A stretch of DNA of 5,068 bases from Candidatus Ancillula trichonymphae ImTpAt (lineage in GTDB: Bacteria > Actinomycetota > Actinomycetes > Actinomycetales > Bifidobacteriaceae). Location: contig AXYY01000112.1 in assembly GCA_000485475.1 (NCBI GenBank), forward strand, positions 1 through 5,068. Direction: 5' to 3'. The translations under genes and the position numbers were made by a program. The notes below the pieces were generated by a model that had not been told where the DNA came from, searched no databases, and saw only the letters and a program-made list of their open reading frames with translations. Positions 1-4,943 of this stretch are shown here, piece by piece. Numbering within the stretch: position 1 is the first letter of the stretch; each line of letters opens with the position of its first letter.

Positions 1-475
1 CGCCAACAAATGCCTTAATTTGTGCAGTAGAATTCACATATGTCAACGGTAAAATAGTTGCACCAAACTTGCTGAGCAACTTTTCCCACGCGATCTGCAA
101 GTCTTCAAGATTCGCCATATCCGCCATTGAACAGCTTGCGCTTTCATCTGGTAGATACACATTCTGCCAGTCTTCGGAAAGAATATCCGCAGTTTCCGCC
201 ATAAAATGAACACCGCAAAAGATGATGTGTTCTGCATTCTTGTTCTTTGCGGCCTCTATTGACAAATACAAGGAATCACCAGTAACATCAGCAAATTCCA
301 CAATTTCATCTTTCTGGTAGTGATGAGCCATGATATAAAGTTTATCGCCAAGCGTTTTTTTTGCAGTTGCGATTTTTCCCCGTAGAGCGTCATTGCTCAA
401 CTCCAAGTAGTTCTTTGGTATTTTGTCTACTTTCAAATTTTGATCACGACATTCAGTAATTTGATTACCTTTCAT
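1..475 (-). CDS. nadA: Quinolinate synthase NadA, N-terminal part (gene runs off the left edge)
   Basis: NadA is the [4Fe-4S] enzyme that condenses iminoaspartate with dihydroxyacetone phosphate to quinolinate, the first committed intermediate of de novo NAD synthesis, in the cytoplasm. Reading the minus strand from the ATG at 475 gives 158 uninterrupted residues. Family motifs appear in order: MAHHYQKDE (about 49-57), a GDSLYLS segment (66-72), FCGVHFMAETADIL (86-99) and LPDESASCSMADMA (108-121). Cys115 in the last motif corresponds to the first iron-sulfur ligand of the family; the other two ligand cysteines would lie beyond the window. The ATG is preferred because an extended -10 ends 6 bases before it and there is no credible ribosome binding site, which suggests a leaderless message. 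It lies 37 bp after the rluD-like gene in the same direction, so read-through is also possible. No nadB or nadC is visible. Family assignment is very secure; completeness cannot be judged. Confidence 0.95.
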   Translation of the reverse strand, partial: MKGNQITECRDQNLKVDKIPKNYLELSNDALRGKIATAKKTLGDKLYIMAHHYQKDEIVEFADVTGDSLYLSIEAAKNKNAEHIIFCGVHFMAETADILSEDWQNVYLPDESASCSMADMANLEDLQIAWEKLLSKFGATILPLTYVNSTAQIKAFVG

Positions 476-481
476 GACCTT

Positions 482-490
482 ATTATACCA
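482..490 (-). promoter_or_regulatory. Extended -10 promoter of nadA (leaderless)
   Basis: On the minus strand the bases read TGG-TATAAT followed by AAGGTC and then the nadA ATG. TGnTATAAT is a perfect extended -10 element. No good -35 hexamer is visible 16-18 bp upstream, as is common for extended -10 promoters. If the -10 occupies -12 to -7, +1 falls on the A of the ATG. The AAGG between them is too close to the start to work as a normal Shine-Dalgarno site. Inferred from sequence only. Confidence 0.75.
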
Positions 491-512
491 CATCTTAATT
501 ACTGCGAGACTA

Positions 513-1256
513 CTAATTATTCTGCGCTGTTTGTGCGCGCAACTCTTCGAGTGCCTGTTGCAGATCAAGTGCCAGTTCACATTCGAAGTTGACCAAATCG
601 CCGCGAGTTGGATGCACGAACTCCAAGAACTTTGAGTGCAGAAACGGTCTTGTTAACTGCAGGTGCTCGTCAACTCTTGAACGGTTTCGCTTGTAGATTC
701 GCTCACCAACTAGTGGATGCCCGTAGTGCTGCATATGTACACGAATTTGGTGCGTTCTGCCAGTTTCCAACCAAAGTTCAAGATAAGTTACCACACTTGT
801 TTTATCTGCCAGACGATATTCCGCAAGAACATCAAAATTCGTGCGTGCCCCCTTTCCACCTTCCACAATCGTATATCTCCACCGGTTTTTTGGATGTCTA
901 CCGATGGGCGCAGAAATCAACCCGCGCTGTAATGAAAATCTGCCCTCAACTAGTGCGTTGTATTTCTTGACAACTGTGTGTGCCGCAAACTGCTCCTTAA
1001 GACTAGAAAACGCCTTATCTGTTCTAGTAATCACGAGCAACCCAGAAGTTCCAACATCAAGACGTGAAACTACTCCTCGACGGTTCATATCTGCATCCTC
1101 TGGTGCACTTACCGCAATTGAAATGCCCTGCTTTTCAAGTTCAGACACAACATCTGGCCCCTGGAAATTCGCAGCAGAATGCGCAATCATACCAACTGGC
1201 TTGTTCACAACAACTATATCTTCATCAAGATATTCAACCACCAGTGACATATTCAC
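513..1256 (-). CDS. RluA/RluD-family 23S rRNA pseudouridine synthase without an S4 domain
   Basis: Predicted RNA pseudouridine synthase, converting selected uridines, probably in 23S rRNA, to pseudouridine. The 247-residue protein opens straight into the catalytic domain (VVNKPVGMIAH, about 16-26). The catalytic Asp67 lies in SRLDVGTSGLLV (64-75), and the late motif GRTHQIRVHM is at 166-175. The family consensus at the first motif is HRLD; here the His is Ser, while VGTSGL after it is typical of actinobacterial RluD. Classical RluD proteins are about 300 residues with an N-terminal S4 RNA-binding domain. That domain is absent, and the intact lspA directly upstream leaves no room for it. Two starts are possible: GTG at 1256, overlapping the lspA TGA by a few bases, or ATG at 1250 two codons later, which has AGGTGA just upstream; I find the ATG at least as likely. 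It is the last gene of the ftsZ-led operon. The family is certain; the exact target site (rluD versus another paralogue) is not. Confidence 0.92.
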   Translation of the reverse strand: MNMSLVVEYLDEDIVVVNKPVGMIAHSAANFQGPDVVSELEKQGISIAVSAPEDADMNRRGVVSRLDVGTSGLLVITRTDKAFSSLKEQFAAHTVVKKYNALVEGRFSLQRGLISAPIGRHPKNRWRYTIVEGGKGARTNFDVLAEYRLADKTSVVTYLELWLETGRTHQIRVHMQHYGHPLVGERIYKRNRSRVDEHLQLTRPFLHSKFLEFVHPTRGDLVNFECELALDLQQALEELRAQTAQNN

Positions 1257-1732
1257 CTATTAGATTTAGTTTCCAGCACCATTGAAACTGCCAGTACAAT
1301 CGAGCCAAGAACAACAAAAACATCTGCAACATTACCAGTGAAAAGATCGCTGTAGTTTATGAAATCAGTTACGGACGCACCTGCGCTCACATTATGCAGC
1401 ATGTTGAAACATCGATCAACTCCGTTTGCAAACGCGCCAGAAGCAATTAACAGCACCCCGAGCCTACAAGTTGTTGTCATTTGAGCCCTTTTAACAACTG
1501 CAATAAGGAGTCCAGTTATGCCAACAACCACAGAAACAAACATCATCATTTTTGGCACTACTTCGCTCACTGAGAACATAGAAAACGCAACCCCTGAATT
1601 ATACAGAACGCTTTTTGGATTATACTCAACAACTAAGAACTTGCTGATCAAATCAACCGCCCCCGCACACAAAAAGACAAAAACTAGTGTTGTTTTACGA
1701 CTAAATAGTGGAATCTTTTGAGGTTTCGTCAT
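1253..1732 (-). CDS. lspA: Lipoprotein signal peptidase (signal peptidase II)
   Basis: LspA is the inner-membrane aspartic protease that removes the signal peptide from diacylglyceryl-prolipoproteins at the lipobox cysteine. The 159-residue product has the family's usual length and four hydrophobic helices (roughly 15-32, 63-81, 88-104 and 134-154). Conserved features are DLISK near 27-31, NSGVAF (45-50, family NxGaaF), ANGVDR (102-107) with catalytic Asp106, and NVADVF (134-139) with catalytic Asp137. The ATG at 1732 lies inside the end of divIVA, giving a 32-bp overlap in a different frame, and only a weak GAG precedes it, so translation is probably coupled to divIVA. Its stop codon overlaps or abuts the start of the rluD-like gene. 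The order divIVA-lspA-rluD is the conserved actinobacterial arrangement. Active site complete; assignment secure. Confidence 0.96.
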   Translation of the reverse strand: MTKPQKIPLFSRKTTLVFVFLCAGAVDLISKFLVVEYNPKSVLYNSGVAFSMFSVSEVVPKMMMFVSVVVGITGLLIAVVKRAQMTTTCRLGVLLIASGAFANGVDRCFNMLHNVSAGASVTDFINYSDLFTGNVADVFVVLGSIVLAVSMVLETKSNR

Positions 1733-2867
1733 TTTCGCTACTCAAAACATCTTTTGTATTTTTCTTGCTCGACGAACTATTAGGCTCGCGACGATCAACA
1801 CCATCTAACAAGTTCTCAAGAAATGTCTTCAGGCGGTTACGGTAATCGCGCTCAAATAGGCGCAGTTCATCAATCCTGTGCTCGATGTTCGAACGCTCCT
1901 TCGCAAGTGTCCCGTACGTCAAATCTGCTGTTTCTTTCGCCTCAGAAATTATGCGGCGGTTCTCTTCTTGCGCAATTGAAATCAAACGATCATGCTCACT
2001 TTTGGCAGTTGAAATCAGCTTCTCGCTCTCAATGCGTGCATCTTCAATAAGTTTTGCGCCTTCATTCTTGCCCTTCTGGACATATTCATCATGAAGTTGT
2101 TGTGCCATGTTCAACATGGCAGCCGCTTGTGACGCACCCTCAACAGAAGCCGATGCAGCACTTGAAATTACAGAAAGTGGATCTGTCTCTGAAGAAGTTT
2201 GCACAGCTTGTAGTTTTACCTGCAGACGAGTAACATGCGAGTTCGATTCATCTAGCTGCTGCTTCACTTGTTCCAGTTCAATTCTTAAGGCGTCCGCATC
2301 TCCAGCATTTGAATCAGACGACTGCTTTAACTTTTCAACTTCCTTATCTAATTCCTGTTTCTGATCTACCACCGCATTATAATCACGCTGTAAAACTGCG
2401 AGTTCACCAGTAAGTTTCTGTATTTGAGCAACCGCATCATGTGGATTTTTGGCAGAATTATCGTTGATCTGATTTGTGAGATTGTCGATTTGTTCTTCCG
2501 CCTGCTTCAAACGGGTCACCAACTCTTGATTGTCGCGCAGAAGTTGTACGTTGTCAAACTGTCTAGCCCCGCGCGTTTGCTGTTCAAGAAGTTCGTTCAT
2601 TTTCTGTTGTAGTCCAGTATTTTCTGCACGCAAACTCTGGACAATCGGGTTGTTGCTGATGTCGCTTAACGTGGGCGGATTAACTGCACCAACTGCAGAA
2701 AAAGCACCAGTATTCACTGCCACTCCTTGAGCTAATCGCGTTAACTCGTCAATTGATTGAATTATCTCTTCAAGAAACTCATCCACCTCGTCCATGTCGT
2801 AGCCATGCCGAAAGCGCGTCAATGAGAACTTCTTGTACCTTATGTCATCCGTTGTTAATAATGCCAT
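1701..2867 (-). CDS. divIVA: DivIVA/Wag31-type polar growth and septum-site scaffold, coiled coil
   Basis: DivIVA proteins bind negatively curved membrane at poles and septa; in Actinobacteria (Wag31) they recruit the elongation machinery for tip growth. The 388-residue product starts with the family domain: DDIRYKKFSLTRFRHGYD then DEVDEFLEEI (about 7-34), with the Arg-Phe-Arg loop at 18-20 in the membrane-contact position. After a low-complexity linker (about 45-72) comes a long Gln/Glu/Leu-rich coiled coil (75-225), a small-residue stretch (231-250), four 11-residue repeats (272-315) and a C-terminal segment LRLFERDYRNRLKTFLENLL (335-354) like that of Wag31. The tail is Ser/Asn/Lys-rich and disordered-looking, a plausible phosphorylation or interaction region. 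It is longer than many Wag31 proteins. The ATG at 2867 has AGGGG five bases upstream and lies 11 bp after sepF. Its end overlaps lspA by 32 bp. No transmembrane segment is seen. Confidence 0.95.
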   Translation of the reverse strand: MALLTTDDIRYKKFSLTRFRHGYDMDEVDEFLEEIIQSIDELTRLAQGVAVNTGAFSAVGAVNPPTLSDISNNPIVQSLRAENTGLQQKMNELLEQQTRGARQFDNVQLLRDNQELVTRLKQAEEQIDNLTNQINDNSAKNPHDAVAQIQKLTGELAVLQRDYNAVVDQKQELDKEVEKLKQSSDSNAGDADALRIELEQVKQQLDESNSHVTRLQVKLQAVQTSSETDPLSVISSAASASVEGASQAAAMLNMAQQLHDEYVQKGKNEGAKLIEDARIESEKLISTAKSEHDRLISIAQEENRRIISEAKETADLTYGTLAKERSNIEHRIDELRLFERDYRNRLKTFLENLLDGVDRREPNSSSSKKNTKDVLSSENDETSKDSTI

Positions 2868-2872
2868 TATAA

Positions 2873-2877
2873 CCCCT
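2873..2877 (-). promoter_or_regulatory. Ribosome binding site of divIVA
   Basis: AGGGG on the minus strand, five bases before the ATG at 2867 and inside the 11-bp gap after the sepF stop. It fixes the divIVA start and contrasts with the SD-less starts of ftsZ, nadA and uppP. Confidence 0.7.
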
Positions 2878-2878
2878 A

Positions 2879-3316
2879 CTAGTTGTGATTGTAAAAGTCT
2901 GTGGTTGTAGAATGAGGAGCACTATCCGAAATAACTTCAGAATTCTTGTGCGTGAGCAAGAAAACTCTTCTATCAACACGATTAAAGTCACCATCCATAG
3001 CAAATGCTAGTCCTGATGCAAAATCAACAATTCTTTGTGCGTCTGGATCTGCCAAGTCACTCAAGTTAATAAGAGTTGTCGTGCCATCACGAAACGCTTC
3101 TCCAATTGCACGTGCATCAGCCGTAAACGATTGTGGATGCAACACAGCTATACTATGCAAGTTCCCCACCTTGGGCCTTGAAACAACCGATTGTGCGCGA
3201 AGAGCCGTCGAATTGTCCGGATTGCCACCATAACCGTAGTCGTCATCGTAGTAATCCTCCTCTGTCTCTGCCACAACACCCAGCCACTTAGCAGCTTTTG
3301 TAAATACATTCGCCAT
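2879..3316 (-). CDS. sepF: Cell division protein SepF, FtsZ membrane anchor
   Basis: SepF bundles FtsZ filaments and tethers them to the membrane through an N-terminal amphipathic helix; it is essential in many Actinobacteria, which lack FtsA. The 145-residue product begins MANVFTKAAKWLGVV, the expected amphipathic helix (1-15). An acidic, tyrosine-rich linker follows (19-30, DYYDDDYGYG type), then the SepF fold: SIAVLHPQSFTADARAIGEAF (55-75), TLINLSDLADPDAQRIVDF (81-99), SGLAFAMDGDF (101-111) and RRVFLLT (116-122). The last strand runs into THKNSEV where many relatives have TPxNVxV. I chose the ATG at 3316 rather than the upstream in-frame TTG at 3331: the TTG overlaps the ftsZ stop and would put the strong AGGAGA site inside the gene, while MANVF matches the family start. 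It follows ftsZ by 11 bp; the likely partner motif is the FtsZ C-terminal peptide encoded just upstream. Confidence 0.95.
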   Translation of the reverse strand: MANVFTKAAKWLGVVAETEEDYYDDDYGYGGNPDNSTALRAQSVVSRPKVGNLHSIAVLHPQSFTADARAIGEAFRDGTTTLINLSDLADPDAQRIVDFASGLAFAMDGDFNRVDRRVFLLTHKNSEVISDSAPHSTTTDFYNHN

Positions 3317-3320
3317 TCGT

Positions 3321-3326
3321 TCTCCT
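3321..3326 (-). promoter_or_regulatory. Ribosome binding site of sepF (decides the start)
   Basis: AGGAGA on the minus strand; the AGGAG core lies five bases before the ATG at 3316, within the gap after the ftsZ TGA (3330-3328). It rules out the in-frame TTG at 3331 as the main start. Confidence 0.85.
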
Positions 3327-3327
3327 A

Positions 3328-4653
3328 TCAATCATTTAGAAAATCTGGAATATCCAGGTTATCCTTTCCTTCTGTGTGTTCATCTCGTCCATTGTCTCCA
3401 AACTTTTCCTTGGCACTACCAATCTCCCCTGAAACTGCGGAAAGCTGTCCAGAAAGCACACTCAACGAACCACTCTGGTTCACTCCGCCTGAAGAATTGA
3501 AAATACTCTTAGAAGTAAAGCCTGAAGAACTTTCAAAATCTGTAATCTTCTGCGTGTAGCCACTGCGCGCGCTCACCTCTGAATTCGTCCCTGTTGAAGT
3601 TGGTGCAGCAACTTTTTTTTCTGCCGGTGTAGAAACTACTTCTTCAACAATTTTAGGTGCCTGATTTTGTGCGCTGAACGTTTTACTAATCTGGCTCGGA
3701 TCTGCATCTTGAGAGTTGTCAAAACCAGTTGCAATAACGATCACCCTAATGTCTTCACCAAGCGTGTCATCCCAGTAGATTCCATCGATCTTGTTGACTT
3801 CTGGATGTGATGCTTCTTCAACAAGTGTGGATGCTTCTCCAACTTCATCAAGTGTTAACAGTTCCTGTGAGCCAAATGCGCAGAAAATGACTCCACGCGC
3901 ACCGTCAATTGATGCCTCAAGCAGCGGAGATGATATTGCTTGCTCAGTTGCCTTGATTGCGCGATCTTCACCGTGCGCTTGACCAATTCCGATGATTGCA
4001 GTTCCTGAACCTTTGATGACAGAAGTTACATCAGCAAAATCAACATTCTGCTCACCAACCTTAGTGATTATCTCCGTGATCGCCTGCACATTCTTCATCA
4101 AGTTCTCATCAGCGAGCCTGTAGGCATCTGAAAATGAAAGATTCTTGTCACCCATGCGCCGCAACCGCTCGTTCGGAATTACGATGAGTGCATCAACCTC
4201 TTTCTTTAACTCCTCAATACCTGCTTCCGCCTGTTTCATGCGCCGTTTCCCCTCAAACGCAAAGGGCTTGGTGACCACGCCAACTGTTAGCGCACCCTGA
4301 TCATGAGCAATTCGTGCAACAACCGGCGCACCTCCAGTTCCAGTTCCTCCACCCTCACCCGCAGTAATGAACACCATATCTGCGCCTCGAAGAACCTCTT
4401 CAATCTCGTTCTCAGAATCTTCTGCACTCTGCTTGCCGATGTTGGGGTCTGCACCTGCACCCAATCCGTTCGTCAGCTCCCGCCCAATATCAAGTTTCAC
4501 ATCAGCGTCGGAAAGTATCAGGTGCTGCGCGTCGGTGTTGATGGCAATGAATTCAACCCCATTTAGACCGACATCTACCATGCGGTTGACAGCATTTACA
4601 CCGCCCCCACCGATACCTACGACCTTAATCGTAGCAAGGTAGCTATTCTCCAT
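3328..4653 (-). CDS. ftsZ: Cell division GTPase FtsZ
   Basis: FtsZ is the tubulin-like GTPase that polymerises at mid-cell into the Z ring and organises septal wall synthesis. The 441-residue product shows the nucleotide-binding N-domain: VVGIGGGGVNAVNRM (11-25), INTDAQ (38-43), GLGAGADP (63-70) and the tubulin signature GEGGGTGTGGAP (99-110). IVIPNERL (157-164) and the T7 synergy loop NVDFADV (203-209) follow, both catalytic aspartates (205 and 208) being present. Just before them GEQ (200-202) replaces the usual GLI/GLM. The C-domain (about 215-312) is recognisable but has local departures. A roughly 115-residue Ser/Thr-rich linker leads to the C-terminal peptide NLDIPDFLND (432-441), the docking motif for SepF and other partners. 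An ATG at 4653 preceded by TGCTATAAT and no Shine-Dalgarno suggests a leaderless message. It heads the operon ftsZ-sepF-divIVA-lspA-rluD-like; no ftsQ lies upstream, unlike the usual dcw arrangement. Confidence 0.98.
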   Translation of the reverse strand: MENSYLATIKVVGIGGGGVNAVNRMVDVGLNGVEFIAINTDAQHLILSDADVKLDIGRELTNGLGAGADPNIGKQSAEDSENEIEEVLRGADMVFITAGEGGGTGTGGAPVVARIAHDQGALTVGVVTKPFAFEGKRRMKQAEAGIEELKKEVDALIVIPNERLRRMGDKNLSFSDAYRLADENLMKNVQAITEIITKVGEQNVDFADVTSVIKGSGTAIIGIGQAHGEDRAIKATEQAISSPLLEASIDGARGVIFCAFGSQELLTLDEVGEASTLVEEASHPEVNKIDGIYWDDTLGEDIRVIVIATGFDNSQDADPSQISKTFSAQNQAPKIVEEVVSTPAEKKVAAPTSTGTNSEVSARSGYTQKITDFESSSGFTSKSIFNSSGGVNQSGSLSVLSGQLSAVSGEIGSAKEKFGDNGRDEHTEGKDNLDIPDFLND

Positions 4654-4660
4654 ATCTCAT

Positions 4661-4669
4661 ATTATAGCA
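4661..4669 (-). promoter_or_regulatory. Extended -10 promoter of the ftsZ operon (leaderless)
   Basis: The minus strand reads TGC-TATAAT, then seven bases (ATGAGAT), then the ftsZ ATG at 4653. This is a perfect extended -10 without an evident -35 (candidate hexamers at 16-18 bp spacing are poor). The expected +1 is at or one base before the A of the ATG. The ATG inside ATGAGAT is out of frame and closes after a few codons. Further promoters upstream cannot be excluded. Confidence 0.75.
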
Positions 4670-4734
4670 TAGACAATTAAATAAATGTTGAATTTACTGC
4701 ATTAAATTTTAGTTACTTTTCGCGCCAAGTTTAC

Positions 4735-4744
4735 GGTCTAGACC
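4735..4744. repeat. Perfect 10-bp palindrome GGTCTAGACC
   Basis: GGTCTAGACC is its own reverse complement and lies about 82 bp upstream of the ftsZ start and 12 bp from the GCTCAAA repeats. The symmetry does not extend outwards. It could be half of a regulator site or chance. Confidence 0.4.
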
Positions 4745-4755
4745 TTATCACTTCA

Positions 4756-4787
4756 TTTGCTCAAAATTTGCTCAAAGTGGCTCAAAC
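4756..4787. repeat. Three direct repeats of GCTCAAA at 10-11 bp spacing
   Basis: GCTCAAA occurs at 4759-4765, 4770-4776 and 4780-4786. The first two sit within an 11-bp unit TTTGCTCAAA(A/G) repeated in tandem; the third starts TGGCTCAAA. The 11 and 10 bp spacing puts all three on the same face of the helix, as expected for cooperative binding of a regulator. They lie about 105-135 bp upstream of ftsZ and 155-190 bp upstream of uppP. The repeat itself is seen directly; an operator role is inference. Confidence 0.6.
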
Positions 4788-4928
4788 ATGGGAAACTGCC
4801 AGTTTTTGGTGTGCAACATACAGTACTCCGTAGAAGATACAAGCTGAACTTTTTGTAAAAACCACTGAAAATACAGAGGTGACCAAAATTAAGGCTGAAA
4901 AAGTAATAAAATCAAGGGTACGTAATTA

Positions 4929-4937
4929 TGTTACAAT
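4929..4937 (+). promoter_or_regulatory. Extended -10 promoter of uppP (leaderless)
   Basis: TGT-TACAAT ends six bases before the GTG start at 4944, so the expected +1 falls on the G of the GTG. No good -35 and no Shine-Dalgarno (AAACAT precedes the start) are visible. The spacing is the same as at nadA. Confidence 0.65.
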
Positions 4938-4943
4938 AAACAT

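Larger units (their letters stand above)
4654..4943. other. Divergent ftsZ/uppP regulatory intergenic region
   Basis: These 290 bp hold no convincing gene. They contain the ftsZ promoter at the left end, the uppP promoter at the right end, a perfect 10-bp palindrome (4735-4744) and three GCTCAAA direct repeats (4759-4786). The flanks are AT-rich. No strong hairpin followed by a T-run was seen. Confidence 0.7.

Noticed and set aside
43..237. Minus-strand 64-codon open frame
   Set aside because: It overlaps nadA in another frame. The nadA frame carries the conserved HHYQ, GVHFMAE and CSMADMA motifs; this one has no recognisable content.
841..1263. Plus-strand 140-codon open frame, and a 120-codon one at 608-970
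   Set aside because: Antisense to the motif-rich rluD-like gene; composition looks like a reverse-frame shadow with no domain signal.
2866..2871. TATAAT overlapping the divIVA start codon
   Set aside because: A start site 7 bases downstream would fall inside the gene and lose the ATG; the AGGGG ribosome site explains the start better.
3191..3559. Plus-strand 122-codon open frame with a hydrophobic stretch
   Set aside because: Antisense across the sepF/ftsZ junction; the hydrophobic run is the complement of the acidic SepF linker codons. No RBS or family motif.
4790..4808. Small hairpin AAACT-GCC-AGTTT followed by T's, as a terminator
   Set aside because: Only five A/T-rich pairs plus G-T wobbles and a short T-run; too weak, and it lies between two divergent promoters where no transcript needs to end.
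4788..4847. Plus-strand 19-codon ATG frame in the ftsZ/uppP intergenic region
   Set aside because: No ribosome binding site or promoter close to it, and too short to support without conservation.
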